Positions 26,978 through 36,387 of a stretch of DNA of 64,000 bases are shown here, piece after piece (position 1 is the first letter of the stretch; each line of letters starts with the position of its first letter). The position numbers and the translations under genes were made by a program. This DNA is from Granulicatella balaenopterae. GTDB taxonomy: Bacteria > Bacillota > Bacilli > Lactobacillales > Aerococcaceae. The stretch covers positions 48,296 through 112,295 of the forward strand of contig NZ_FOGF01000002.1 in the NCBI RefSeq assembly GCF_900111135.1. Reading direction: 5' to 3'. A model generated the notes under the pieces. The model saw only the letters and a program-made list of their open reading frames with translations. It was not told where the DNA came from and ran no database searches.

Positions 26978-26995
26978 TCTTACACTCTTGTAAGA
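26978..26995. promoter_or_regulatory. Candidate response-regulator operator upstream of bceA
   Basis: TCTTACA (26978-26984) and TGTAAGA (26989-26995) form a perfect inverted repeat with a 4-bp spacer. It lies upstream of a TATACT-like -10 near 26929. Related systems use similar TGTAAG-type inverted repeats; the assignment is inference. Confidence 0.5.
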
Positions 26996-27005
26996 TAAAC
27001 AAAAA

Positions 27006-27041
27006 CTACCTAGCCTACTAAAAAAATAGTAAACTAGGTAG
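27006..27041. other. Intergenic hairpin between bceA and the LysR gene
   Basis: CTACCTAG (27006-27013) pairs with CTAGGTAG (27034-27041), and ACTA with TAGT inside it. No T-run follows on either strand, so it is not a standard terminator. It may be an operator or a leader structure; nothing more can be said. Confidence 0.4.
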
Positions 27042-27250
27042 CCAAAATTGAGGACAAATTACATTGGAAAATATATTTATTTTTTAGAAAAAATCTTATA
27101 TAAAAATCTTACATCCTAATAAAATATAAATAAATTGAGTTATCTAACAATCATCGCTTTATGTGCGCTATTGTACAAACACCATGATAGTAAAGGCTTT
27201 CATAGGATGGTATACTAAAATTAAAACCACCAAGAAAGGATGAATCATCA

Positions 27251-28135
27251 ATGGATATTAGACAATTAAAATATTTTATCGCAGTTGCTGAGGCCAAAAA
27301 TTTGTCTCGTGCTGCTAAAAGCTTATTTATTACACAACCCACTTTATCGCAAACTATTAAGAAAATTGAATCTGAATTAAACACAACATTATTTACTCAA
27401 AATCATAAGCAATTCGAATTAACAAAAGCTGGTGAACTTCTCTACAATAAAGGTAAAGATATTGTTCAAGATTTTGATGCATTAATAAATGAAATTCAAT
27501 CCTTTGATAAAGAAAAATCTGAACGCTTAATTGTCGGACAAACTGTACTATTCTCTATCCAATTTATGAAAGAAATTTCAGAATTTATTAATACGCATCC
27601 TAATGTTGAGTTGAAAATTGTGCAAGATGGTTCACGTAAATTACAAGAACTCCTCGCAAGCGGTCAAATTGATATTGGCTTAATCTCATTTCCAAAATGC
27701 AATGATGATATTGTTATCGAGCCCCTACACACCTCAACAAAAGGTTATCAAGTAAGTGTCGTGATGCCCGATACACATCCTTTGGCAAATCGTCAATCGA
27801 TTGGTTTTAAAGAATTGGCCAATGAATCATTCAGTGCCTTAAGTGACCATTTTATGTTAGGTAAAATCATTTCAGAGCGTAGTAGTCATTTTGGCTTTAA
27901 TCCAAAAATTGTATTTATTCATAATGATTGGGAAGTACTGGTACACAGTGTATTAAACTTAAATTCCATTTGCTTATTACCAAGTGAATTACAATCTATC
28001 TCTTCAACAGAACATGTTGCTTGGATTCCCTTAGTTGATAAGAACAATTACTATCCAATCGGCATTGGTCTAAGAAAAAATACTACTTGTACCCAAACAA
28101 TGAATGATTTTATTACCACTATTAAAAAGAATTAA
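27251..28135 (+). CDS. LysR-family transcriptional regulator
   Basis: This 294-residue LysR regulator has the N-terminal helix-turn-helix (MDIRQLKYFIAVAEAKNL, then AAKSLFITQPTLSQTIKKIE) and a substrate-binding-like domain (ERLIVGQTVLFSIQFMKEI onward). It is of the CynR/CidR/AlsR-like length. It ends only 2 bp from the stop of the convergent butyrate kinase gene, with no terminator between. The target is not evident: it may regulate the bkd/ptb-buk operon or the divergent bceAB region. Confidence 0.92.
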   Translation: MDIRQLKYFIAVAEAKNLSRAAKSLFITQPTLSQTIKKIESELNTTLFTQNHKQFELTKAGELLYNKGKDIVQDFDALINEIQSFDKEKSERLIVGQTVLFSIQFMKEISEFINTHPNVELKIVQDGSRKLQELLASGQIDIGLISFPKCNDDIVIEPLHTSTKGYQVSVVMPDTHPLANRQSIGFKELANESFSALSDHFMLGKIISERSSHFGFNPKIVFIHNDWEVLVHSVLNLNSICLLPSELQSISSTEHVAWIPLVDKNNYYPIGIGLRKNTTCTQTMNDFITTIKKN

Positions 28136-28137
28136 CC

Positions 28138-29208
28138 TTACATGATATCTTCTAAGTAATAAGGCTCTTCTTGTTGTGTTAAGACACGATAACCTCCACT
28201 TGCTAAAGCTTGTAGTTCAAATTCACCCGGATATGCTATAAAAGGGGCAATGAATGTTGTCCTTTTAGCAACTTCCGCACATAAAAAATCTGAATAAGCC
28301 ATACCACCAGTTAAACATACCGCATCCACTTTTCCTTCTAATGTTGCAGCCAAACTAGCCATACATTTAGAAATACCTAATGCCATAGCTTCTAGTACTA
28401 ATTTGGCGTGTTCATCACCTTTCTCAAGATACCCTTCAATAATACGTAAATCTTTTGTACCAAAATGAGACTGCAAACCTGCATTTTTACGAACTTTCAT
28501 TGTAAATTCTTCAACTGAAATTCGTTTTAAAATCGGAATCATTTCCTTAATAGGCAATCCTCCTGAACGCTCTGCCGAAAACATAATTTCATCATCAGAA
28601 ACAAAATCAATCACTTCACCATGCTTATGAGCGCTAGCAGAACACCCTCCTCCCATATGAACAACAATAATATTGGCTGATTGATATGTTTGGTTAATAT
28701 CTTTGGCAGCTTTCATCGCCACCGCACGCATATTTAAGTGATGACCAACACTAGTACGCTGAACTTCAGCTAAGCCAGTAATTCGTGCAATATCACACAT
28801 TGAATCAACTGTTACAGGATCATAAATATAAGCTTTTGCATTAACTTTACCAAATTTTTTTACAATATCATCAGCCAATTTGCATCCTAAATTAGATGCA
28901 TGTTCTAATACGGGCTTATTCTTTAATCGATCAATTAAAAAATCATCCACTACGATTGCACCGGATTTTACGGGTCCAATTAAGCCTCCTCTACCAACAA
29001 CCGTATCCAAATCTGCTGGAATATCATGTTTTAATAAACAAGTTTCAACATCCAAGGTTCTAAGTGCCAATTGATCAAATATTTTATCGAAATTTCCCAA
29101 CTGTTCTGAAGTATAAACAATTTCATCTTTCCAAATAAGGCTTTCATCTTCAAAATAAGCTAATTTTGTTGATGTTGCACCTGGATTAATAACAACTATT
29201 TTTTGCAT
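28138..29208 (-). CDS. buk: Butyrate kinase-type acyl kinase
   Basis: This 356-residue acetate/butyrate kinase-family enzyme converts acyl phosphate and ADP to the acid and ATP. Motifs are VVINPGATSTKLAYFEDE at the start, GRGGLIGPV, IVVHMGGGCSASAHKHG and CLTGGMAYS. Start ATG 29208 is used, since the ATG at 29214 sits inside the AAGGGGGG ribosome site. It is the last gene of the oxoacid dehydrogenase operon and works with the phosphotransacylase just upstream to gain ATP from acyl-CoA, probably from branched-chain or short-chain acids. Confidence 0.93.
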   Translation of the reverse strand: MQKIVVINPGATSTKLAYFEDESLIWKDEIVYTSEQLGNFDKIFDQLALRTLDVETCLLKHDIPADLDTVVGRGGLIGPVKSGAIVVDDFLIDRLKNKPVLEHASNLGCKLADDIVKKFGKVNAKAYIYDPVTVDSMCDIARITGLAEVQRTSVGHHLNMRAVAMKAAKDINQTYQSANIIVVHMGGGCSASAHKHGEVIDFVSDDEIMFSAERSGGLPIKEMIPILKRISVEEFTMKVRKNAGLQSHFGTKDLRIIEGYLEKGDEHAKLVLEAMALGISKCMASLAATLEGKVDAVCLTGGMAYSDFLCAEVAKRTTFIAPFIAYPGEFELQALASGGYRVLTQQEEPYYLEDIM

Positions 29209-29236
29209 ACCCATCCCCCCTTTTTATTGATATCCA

Positions 29237-30148
29237 TTAAGTTTCTTTACTAGCCATAATATTTCGTGCTAATAAGATAGAAGCAAATTTCTCTTCTGCT
29301 GATGACGAGCGAGATGTTAAAATAATTGGAACACTCGCGCCTAAAATCAAACCGGCCATTTTAGATTCACCAAATAAAATTAAACTTTTTGATAAAGAAT
29401 TACCACTAACAATATCTGGAGAAATAATAATATCTGCATCTCCTTGAATTTTTCCTTGATAGCCTTTATCTTCCGCAATTTCTGGTGATAGGCTAATATC
29501 AATCGATAATGGTCCTTCAATAATACAATCCGTCATTTTGGTTGATTTTACAATCTCATCAGCTATGGTTGAAGAAGCTAACTTAGGAATGACTGTTTCT
29601 GCACAAGATAATAAGGCAACTTTTGGCACTTCTTTTCCTAAGCTATGATAGACATCAACAGCATGTCTAATTACTACTTCCATTTCTTCTTTTGTTGGTT
29701 GTAAGACCATACCCCCATCAGAAATAGCAATTAATCGATCTAATTTTGGAACATATAAAACTGCAACATGAGATAATAATGGACTCTTACGAATACCTTT
29801 TTCTTTATCAACCACTGCTTTTAATAGCTTTCCAGTACTAATATGTCCTTTCATAATCGCATCAGCTTCACCGTTACGAATGATTTCGACTGCTTTCATA
29901 GCTGCTTTTTGATCATCTGCTTCATCAATAATCTCAACTTGCTCCATTGGTAGTTGATATTGTTGACTATACTCTAATAATTTTTCTTGGCTATCAATAA
30001 AAATAACTTTAGAGATTCCTTCATTAATAGCATTTTTTACGCATTCTATTACTTCTTGATGCGCAGCTTTTACCACTACTAAACGAATACCTGTTACATG
30101 ATTCTGATTTGTTCGTAATGTTTCTTGAATTGAAGATATTAATGTCAT
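29237..30148 (-). CDS. ptb: Phosphate butyryltransferase-type phosphotransacylase
   Basis: This 303-residue Ptb/Pta-family enzyme swaps CoA for phosphate on acyl-CoA. Visible segments are AAHQEVIECVKNAINEGISKVIFID, EADAIMKGHISTGKLLKAV, VLYVPKLDRLIAISDGGM, GPLSIDISLSPEIAEDKGY and GADIII-like GDADIIISPDIVSGN. The spacing to buk (28 bp) is operonic. The pair ptb-buk next to an oxoacid dehydrogenase is known from Enterococcus faecalis for branched-chain keto acid catabolism. Confidence 0.93.
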   Translation of the reverse strand: MTLISSIQETLRTNQNHVTGIRLVVVKAAHQEVIECVKNAINEGISKVIFIDSQEKLLEYSQQYQLPMEQVEIIDEADDQKAAMKAVEIIRNGEADAIMKGHISTGKLLKAVVDKEKGIRKSPLLSHVAVLYVPKLDRLIAISDGGMVLQPTKEEMEVVIRHAVDVYHSLGKEVPKVALLSCAETVIPKLASSTIADEIVKSTKMTDCIIEGPLSIDISLSPEIAEDKGYQGKIQGDADIIISPDIVSGNSLSKSLILFGESKMAGLILGASVPIILTSRSSSAEEKFASILLARNIMASKET

Positions 30149-30165
30149 TTTACAACCCCTCTTTA

Positions 30166-31218
30166 TTATTTAACATCTAAGTAGTAATCTTCTTCAGTCA
30201 CTAATGGAATCACTTTAGTAAATACATGTTTGAAGACAATATTAAAGAAGATTGGTCCTGCTACAAATGCGATTAAAGCTTTTCCTACTGTTACGACATT
30301 CCAACCAACTTCTGCTGCATTTAAGTAATTTAATGGACCTACTAATCCACTAAATCCAAATCCAGCACTCATTGGTGTCCCGGTAATATTTAAGACAGCA
30401 GCTAATACCCCACAACACGCTGCAGTACAAATGATTGGTAACATAACAGCTGGTTTTTTAATAACATTTGGCATTGACATTTTTGGTGAACCAATAAAAT
30501 GAGCTAAACTTGTTCCACGTGTATTAACTGCCCATCCCATAATCGCAAAACCAAAACCAGCAGCACATACTCCCAAGTTTGCTGCACCAGATCCAATACC
30601 TGATAACGAAATCGCTAAGGCAATACCTACAGTTGTAATTGGTGACATAATTAAAATTGAGAAAATAATCGCTAATAAAATACACATAATAATTGGTTGT
30701 AATGTTAATAATGATGCAATACCATTCCCAATTAATTTTGTAATTAGCATGACATACGGCAACATAATTTTCCCAATTGAACCTACTACTACTAAAACAA
30801 TCGGTGGAATAACTAAAATAGTATAAGCTTTTAATTGGTTACCTAATTTCATAATTACCCAAGCACCTAAAGCGGCTGTTAACCCCATATTAATAATATC
30901 TCCGGTACCTTTTAACACTAATGCACCATCAACAATATTAGCAGCCCCTGCAGCAAACATGGTGGCTAAACCAAGTGAGGCTGATTGAATTGGTGAAAAC
31001 TTAAAATTCATTCCAATCATAATACCGCAAACTAAGCCCATCATTGAAGTAGATAATTTTAAGGCAGTAGCAACCATTGCTAATTGTGGCATTCCTGGTA
31101 CTAAAGCTTTAGTTAATTCACCTAATAATGCTCCAGGTATCAAGACAACGACCGCACCAATTGCTAAGCCATTCAATACATTCATAGTAAATTCTTTTGC
31201 TGTAATTTTCTGTTCCAT
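30166..31218 (-). CDS. PTS IIC-like membrane protein in the oxoacid dehydrogenase operon
   Basis: This 350-residue membrane protein has about nine hydrophobic segments, with KEFTMNVLNGLAIGAVVVLIPGALLGEL at the start and GWAVNTRGTSLAHFIGSPKMSMPNV in the middle, as in the PTS_EIIC_2 family. No EIIA or EIIB gene is nearby, so it probably does not work as a classical sugar PTS. Its place between lpd and ptb suggests transport of an organic acid or a substrate of the pathway (inference). The ATG at 31218 is preferred to the GTG at 31221. Confidence 0.75.
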   Translation of the reverse strand: MEQKITAKEFTMNVLNGLAIGAVVVLIPGALLGELTKALVPGMPQLAMVATALKLSTSMMGLVCGIMIGMNFKFSPIQSASLGLATMFAAGAANIVDGALVLKGTGDIINMGLTAALGAWVIMKLGNQLKAYTILVIPPIVLVVVGSIGKIMLPYVMLITKLIGNGIASLLTLQPIIMCILLAIIFSILIMSPITTVGIALAISLSGIGSGAANLGVCAAGFGFAIMGWAVNTRGTSLAHFIGSPKMSMPNVIKKPAVMLPIICTAACCGVLAAVLNITGTPMSAGFGFSGLVGPLNYLNAAEVGWNVVTVGKALIAFVAGPIFFNIVFKHVFTKVIPLVTEEDYYLDVK

Positions 31219-31237
31219 CACTATCCCTCTTTTCGTT

Positions 31238-32650
31238 TTATTGATGAATTCCTTGACCTAATAATATTTCACTAGCATCTAAAAATGTTTCTGATAAAGT
31301 TGGATGGTTATGAATTGTTAATACCATATCTTCAGCAGTTAATAAATTCTCAATTGCTAATGTTATTTCGCCAACTAACTCACTTACTTCAGGTCCAACC
31401 ATTTGAGCACCAATTAAACGATTCGTAGTTGCATCTGATACTAGACGGACAAAACCTTCTGTATGATTCATTGATAAAGCACGTCCATTACTTCTAAATA
31501 AGAATTTAGCTACTTTTGTTTGTATACCTTGTTCTTTTGCTTGATCCTTAGTTAAACCTACTGTAGCAATTTCAGGTGTTGTGAAGCAAACTGTTGGAAT
31601 AACACTATAATCCACCGCCACACCAGGAACACCACTAATTGCTTCGGCAGCTACTTTTCCTTCATAGCTTGCTTTATGTGCTAAAGCTGGTCCTGCAACA
31701 ATATCACCAATTGCATAAATATTAGGTTTATTGGTTTGACCTAATGCATTAACTGGGATAAATCCTCGCTCATCTACTTCAATTCCTGCTAATTCTAAAC
31801 TAATATCATCTGTATTTGGTTTACGTCCAACAACCACAGCGACTTTTTCAGCGCAAAGTTCTTCATCTTTACCATTTACAGAATAATGAACGATGACTTT
31901 TCCATCTTTTTCTTCATATGAATTTGCACGAGCATTTACAATAATTTCCATATCTTTTTCTTTAGCTTTATCTAAAACTGGAGCTACTAAATCTTTTTCA
32001 AAACCTAATAATACACGCTCCATCCCTTCTAACACAGTCACTTGTGTACCCAAATCAGCATATGCACCTGCTAATTCCATACCAATATAACCGCCTCCAA
32101 TAATAACCAAACTTTCTGGTAATTCTGTTAAATTCAATAAACCTGTTGAATCGACAACATTTTCACTAAATTTTAAACTTGGAATTTCAATTGGACGACT
32201 TCCTGTAGCGATAATGGCATTTTTAAAATGATAAGTTTCCCCCATACCTTCGTCTTGCATCACATGAATAGTACTATCTGAAGTAAATAAAGCTTCCCCT
32301 TTAACGATTTGTACTTTATTTTTCTTTAATAATGCTCCTACCCCTTTTGTAAGACTACCAACTACTTGAGTATCTTTCCATGCTTGCACTGCAGTAAAAT
32401 CTAGCGTAGTTTGACCATATTTTATTCCGTATGGATTTTTTTTGTGAGCTTGCGCAAATTCCTTTCCAACATGAATTAATGCTTTTGAAGGAATACAACC
32501 AACATTTAAGCAAGTACCACCAACATTTTCTTTTTCAACAATAATAACTTTTTGACCTAGTTGAGCCGCTCTAATGGCAGCTACATATCCTCCCGGTCCT
32601 GCACCGATTACAATTGTATCAGCTTCTTTTGCAAAATCTCCTACTACCAT
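31238..32650 (-). CDS. lpdA: Dihydrolipoyl dehydrogenase (E3)
   Basis: This 470-residue flavoprotein reoxidises the lipoyl group of E2. It has the FAD motif VIGAGPGGYVAAIRAAQLG, the redox disulfide GGTCLNVGCIPSKALIH, NAD motif VIIGGGYIGMELAGAYADLG, the second FAD motif NIYAIGDIVAGPALAHKA and the C-terminal catalytic HNHPTLSE. It has no N-terminal lipoyl domain. It follows the E2 gene by 9 bp. Confidence 0.96.
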   Translation of the reverse strand: MVVGDFAKEADTIVIGAGPGGYVAAIRAAQLGQKVIIVEKENVGGTCLNVGCIPSKALIHVGKEFAQAHKKNPYGIKYGQTTLDFTAVQAWKDTQVVGSLTKGVGALLKKNKVQIVKGEALFTSDSTIHVMQDEGMGETYHFKNAIIATGSRPIEIPSLKFSENVVDSTGLLNLTELPESLVIIGGGYIGMELAGAYADLGTQVTVLEGMERVLLGFEKDLVAPVLDKAKEKDMEIIVNARANSYEEKDGKVIVHYSVNGKDEELCAEKVAVVVGRKPNTDDISLELAGIEVDERGFIPVNALGQTNKPNIYAIGDIVAGPALAHKASYEGKVAAEAISGVPGVAVDYSVIPTVCFTTPEIATVGLTKDQAKEQGIQTKVAKFLFRSNGRALSMNHTEGFVRLVSDATTNRLIGAQMVGPEVSELVGEITLAIENLLTAEDMVLTIHNHPTLSETFLDASEILLGQGIHQ

Positions 32651-32659
32651 ACGCTATAC

Positions 32660-33979
32660 TCACCCTTCCGCTAATAATAAATCTGGATTATTTAAATATT
32701 CTTTAATAGTATTGATTGCTTTTTGAGCCGTTACCCCATCAACAGCACGATGGTCAAAGGCGAATGATAATTTTAGAATTGGTTTTAGTACTGGATTACG
32801 ATCTTCATCTGGTACAAACATTTCTTCAATACGTCCAACACCTAAAATCGCTACTTCTGGTTGGTTAATAATTGGTGTAGACCAAACACCACCAGTTGCT
32901 GCACCACCGACATTTGTTAAGGTCATTGAGCCACGTCCCATATCTGAAGCTTTTAAGTTATTATCAATAGCTGCTTTACTTAATTCAGTAATTTGTTCAG
33001 CAATTTCAAATAAACTTAAGCGTTCTGCATTACGAATGACTGGTACATATAGTCCGTGATCTGTATTAGTTGCCATACCAATATTAAAGTAGTTATGATA
33101 ATATACTTCCCCTTTTGCTAAATTAATAGAAGAGTTTAATTCTGGGAAGCGTTTTAACATAGCAACAATTGCTTTAATAAAGTAAGCGGTATAAGTTAAT
33201 TTAATACCTTTTTCTTGAGCAATTACTTTCATACGTTGACGGTGTTCTACTAATTTTTCTACCTCTACTTGGTCGAAAACAGTAACATGTGGTGAAATTT
33301 GTTTACTTTGAACCATCGCCTTAGCAATTGTTTTTCTCATAGCTGGCATTTTTTCAATACGATCACTTTGTTGTGTGCTTTCAGTATTTGTCATTGGTGT
33401 TGCTAATTCACGTACTGGTTCAACAACAGCTTCAGAAGCCACTGATACTGGTGCAACTTTATCAGATACTACTTGACTCACTTCTTCTTTTACAATTGGT
33501 GCTGGTCCTTCTGCTAAGAATTTATCAACATCTTCAATGGTAATCTTTCCGTGATTTCCAGTACCTGTAACCTGTGTTAAATCAACACCTTTACCGCGCG
33601 CATAAATGCGAACACGAGGAACAGCTATTTGACGAATTTCTGCTGTCACAGCAACAGGATTAGCTACATTTGATGTTGTATTTTCAACTGAAGGTGCAGT
33701 TGTAGCAGTTGTTGCCTCTTCTTTTTCATCAGCAGCAGTTTCGCCTTCAATTTCAATATCAGCAATTGGTTCACCAACGATTCCCATTTCACCTTCTGGA
33801 ACATGTAATTTTCTAATAATTCCAGTAACAGGACTTGGTAATTCCACAGCTGCTTTATCACTTTGAATTTCTAATAAAATTTCATCTTCTTGGACCATAT
33901 CGCCTTCCTTGAAAAACCATTTCAGTATTTCACTTTCATGAGTTCCTTCACCGGCATCCGGCATAATAAATTGATACAT
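32660..33979 (-). CDS. Dihydrolipoamide acyltransferase (E2) of a 2-oxoacid dehydrogenase complex
   Basis: This 439-residue E2 has one N-terminal lipoyl domain with the modified lysine K42 (QSDKA), an Ala/Thr/Val-rich linker, a peripheral-subunit binding domain (VPRVRIYARGKGVDLTQVTGTG) and a C-terminal acyltransferase core ending in the catalytic DHRAVDG. A single lipoyl domain is normal for BCKDH and some PDH E2 proteins. Substrate class cannot be settled from E2 alone; see the E1-alpha entry. Confidence 0.93.
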   Translation of the reverse strand: MYQFIMPDAGEGTHESEILKWFFKEGDMVQEDEILLEIQSDKAAVELPSPVTGIIRKLHVPEGEMGIVGEPIADIEIEGETAADEKEEATTATTAPSVENTTSNVANPVAVTAEIRQIAVPRVRIYARGKGVDLTQVTGTGNHGKITIEDVDKFLAEGPAPIVKEEVSQVVSDKVAPVSVASEAVVEPVRELATPMTNTESTQQSDRIEKMPAMRKTIAKAMVQSKQISPHVTVFDQVEVEKLVEHRQRMKVIAQEKGIKLTYTAYFIKAIVAMLKRFPELNSSINLAKGEVYYHNYFNIGMATNTDHGLYVPVIRNAERLSLFEIAEQITELSKAAIDNNLKASDMGRGSMTLTNVGGAATGGVWSTPIINQPEVAILGVGRIEEMFVPDEDRNPVLKPILKLSFAFDHRAVDGVTAQKAINTIKEYLNNPDLLLAEG

Positions 33980-33995
33980 TTAAAAATCCTCCTTC

Positions 33996-34973
33996 TTAGA
34001 ACTTGACTGTTTCAAGAGCTTGTTGATAAATATCTTGTTCATCTGGAATCCAAACAGACTCAGCCATTCCAAATGGATATACAGTATCAGGACCTGAAAC
34101 TCTTCCAATTGGTGCATCTAATTCCATAAAGCATTGATCATTAATCTCTGAAGCTAATTGACCACCTAAACCACCGATTCTTTGTGCTTCTTGCATCACT
34201 ACTACTCGATGTGTTTTTTCAATTGATTGTTTAATTGTTTCCATATCAAATGGTGCAACTGTGCGTAAATCAATAACTTCTGCTTCAATGCCTTCTTTAG
34301 CTAATTTTTCAGCAGCTTTTACAGCTAATGGAACCATTAAGCCATATCCTACTAAAGTAATATCTTTTCCTTCACGAACAACAGCTGCTTTATCTAAAGG
34401 AACAGTATAATAACCATCTGGAACTTCACCTTTTACAGAACGATATAATTTTAAATGCTCCAAAAAGATTACTGGATCATTTGATTCTACTGAAGAAATC
34501 ATTAACCCTTTTGCATCATAAGAACTTGAAGGAATTACCACACGAATCCCTGGAACTTGCGCTAAAATCCCTTCCAAACTATCAGAGTGCAATTCTGGTG
34601 TATGTACTCCACCCCCGTAAGGAGCACGAATTGTTATTGGCATATTTCTTGTATTACCATAACGATATCTAAATCTTGAAATTTGTGCCACAACTGGGTC
34701 CATCGCTTCTAAAATAAAGCCTGAGAATTGAATTTCTGGAATTGGACGGAACCCTTCAGTAGCTAAACCAGTAGCCATTCCTAAAATACCAGATTCAGCT
34801 AATGGTGTATCAAAGACACGATCTTCACCAAATTCTGCTTGTAAGCCATCAGTAATTCTAAATACACCACCATTTTTACCTACATCTTCACCAAATATTA
34901 ACGTTTTTTCATCTTTTTTTAAAACTTCTTTAAGTCCTGCAGTGACTGCTTGTGCTAATGTTAAATTTGCCAT
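33996..34973 (-). CDS. 2-oxoacid dehydrogenase E1 component, beta subunit
   Basis: This 325-residue E1-beta has the usual blocks: TLIFGEDVGKNGGVFR, RVFDTPLAESGILGMATGLA, IQFSGFILEAMDPVVAQ, MPITIRAPYGGGVHTPELHSDSLE and VIDLRTVAPFDMETI. It forms an alpha2-beta2 heterotetramer with the adjacent subunit. The stop of E1-alpha and the start of this gene are 1 bp apart. It is complete. Confidence 0.94.
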   Translation of the reverse strand: MANLTLAQAVTAGLKEVLKKDEKTLIFGEDVGKNGGVFRITDGLQAEFGEDRVFDTPLAESGILGMATGLATEGFRPIPEIQFSGFILEAMDPVVAQISRFRYRYGNTRNMPITIRAPYGGGVHTPELHSDSLEGILAQVPGIRVVIPSSSYDAKGLMISSVESNDPVIFLEHLKLYRSVKGEVPDGYYTVPLDKAAVVREGKDITLVGYGLMVPLAVKAAEKLAKEGIEAEVIDLRTVAPFDMETIKQSIEKTHRVVVMQEAQRIGGLGGQLASEINDQCFMELDAPIGRVSGPDTVYPFGMAESVWIPDEQDIYQQALETVKF

Positions 34974-34974
34974 C

Positions 34975-36084
34975 TTATTCCATCTCCTTTGCTTCGTATT
35001 TCTTCACTTGTCGAGCTAAACTTGGCGGAGTTACCTCAAACATATTCTTCAAGAAATCAGAAACTTTTTGAGCTGGTTCTTTAGCCATTCTAGCCATTGC
35101 TTCTTTTACTTCTTTCTTTAATTCTTCCTCAACTTCAGCTTCTTGCTCTGGAGACCATAAGCCTTTTTGTGTTAAATAATTACGTAAACGTTTTAATGGA
35201 TCTTTTTCTAACCATTCAGCTAATTCTTCATCTGTGCGATAACGTTTTGGATCATCTGACATTGTGTGCGGACCAAAACGATATGTTAATGCTTCAATTA
35301 ATACTGGACCATTACCTGCTAATGCATATTCACGTGCTTTTTTAACTGTAGCGTACATTGCCACTGGATCCATACCATCAACACGTAAAGATGGAATACC
35401 TGCTGCCACACCTTTTTGAGCAAATGTTGCTGCAGCAGTTTGTTTATTACTAGGAACAGAAATACCATACCCATTGTTTTGGATGACAGTAATTAATGGT
35501 GCGTGATACACTCCTGCAAAGTTAATTCCTTCATAAAAATCACCTTGAGAAGTAGCGCCATCACCACATAAAGCTAATACAACAGATTTTGTATCATGAT
35601 TAAATTTTTTACCAATAGCTACACCGGCTGCTGGAGTTAGTGTGCCACCTACCATTACTTGCGGAACATACGCTTGGAAATCTTTATCATATTGATTCCC
35701 CGCAACATGGCCTTTATACCATAAAAATGTTTTGTACATTGGTAAACCGTGACGAGTAATCACACCTAAATCACGATAAGTTGGTACTAGAAAATCATCT
35801 TTAGTAATAGCTGCTAATGAACCAAATTGACTAGCTTCTTGTCCCCCTGCAGTCGCATAGTTTCCTAAAGCACCTTGGCGATTCAAAATAATTGTTCTTG
35901 TATCTAATGTACGTCCCCAAACAATATCTTTCATCAAACTTACTAATTCTTCATCTGTAATCTCATTTAATGTTTCCTCATCAACAACATTACCCTCTTT
36001 GTCTAACACTTGAATCATCTCAAATTCTTTTGCATAAGTTGGTACTATTGCTTTTAAATCTACTTCACTTAATTTAGCTGTCAT
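34975..36084 (-). CDS. 2-oxoacid dehydrogenase E1 component, alpha subunit (PDH-like sequence, ptb-buk context)
   Basis: This 369-residue thiamine-diphosphate enzyme has the TPP motif GDGATSQGDFYEGINFAGVYHAPLITVIQNN. Several stretches resemble Gram-positive PdhA more than BCKDH: FEMIQVLDKEGNVVDE, LNRQGALGNYATAGGQEASQ and the RFGPHTMSDDPKRYR end. The operon order E1-alpha, E1-beta, E2, E3, PTS IIC, ptb, buk instead suggests oxidation of branched-chain or other keto acids with ATP gain. So the substrate (pyruvate or branched-chain keto acids) is open. A cre-like box follows the promoter. Confidence 0.9.
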   Translation of the reverse strand: MTAKLSEVDLKAIVPTYAKEFEMIQVLDKEGNVVDEETLNEITDEELVSLMKDIVWGRTLDTRTIILNRQGALGNYATAGGQEASQFGSLAAITKDDFLVPTYRDLGVITRHGLPMYKTFLWYKGHVAGNQYDKDFQAYVPQVMVGGTLTPAAGVAIGKKFNHDTKSVVLALCGDGATSQGDFYEGINFAGVYHAPLITVIQNNGYGISVPSNKQTAAATFAQKGVAAGIPSLRVDGMDPVAMYATVKKAREYALAGNGPVLIEALTYRFGPHTMSDDPKRYRTDEELAEWLEKDPLKRLRNYLTQKGLWSPEQEAEVEEELKKEVKEAMARMAKEPAQKVSDFLKNMFEVTPPSLARQVKKYEAKEME

Positions 36085-36120
36085 TTACACCTCTTCCTTT
36101 CTAAAAAAATCCCTTTTAAA

Positions 36121-36149
36121 AGTAAGCGCTTCCCTTTGTATTCATTATA
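36121..36149 (-). promoter_or_regulatory. Promoter of the oxoacid dehydrogenase operon with an overlapping cre-like box
   Basis: A perfect TATAAT (36144-36149, minus strand) is followed about 10 bp downstream by GGGAAGCGCTTACT (36121-36134), close to the CcpA consensus TGWAANCGNTNWCA. This position fits roadblock-type catabolite repression. The -35 (TTCTAA, 17 bp upstream) is weak. Confidence 0.6.
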
Positions 36150-36306
36150 ATTAATCTTGAGAAATTTTAGAAACAGTTAAAAGTTATAGAACTATTACTT
36201 TTATTAATATTGTTTACTAATGACTAATCTGCAATAGTTGATTCACTCACACATTGTGAACTGATACTAGATTTAAATAATATTGCCTAACAACTTACAT
36301 CCAGAT

Positions 36307-36342
36307 AAAAAAGGACCCCCATAACTAGTGAGTCCTTTTTTG
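36307..36342. terminator. Terminator between the PanE-like gene and the oxoacid dehydrogenase operon
   Basis: AAAAAAGGAC and GTCCTTTTTT arms (within 36307-36342) enclose a short loop. The symmetric A- and T-runs let it work for either strand; on the minus strand it follows the PanE-like gene's upstream unit only loosely. Confidence 0.6.
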
Positions 36343-36387
36343 AAGTGCTATAATCTATTCAGTTTTTCTTATGGTATCTTACAAAAT

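Noticed and set aside
28138..30148. A butyrate synthesis pathway
   Set aside because: No thl, hbd, crt or bcd genes are present; the neighbours are oxoacid dehydrogenase subunits, which points to keto acid catabolism.
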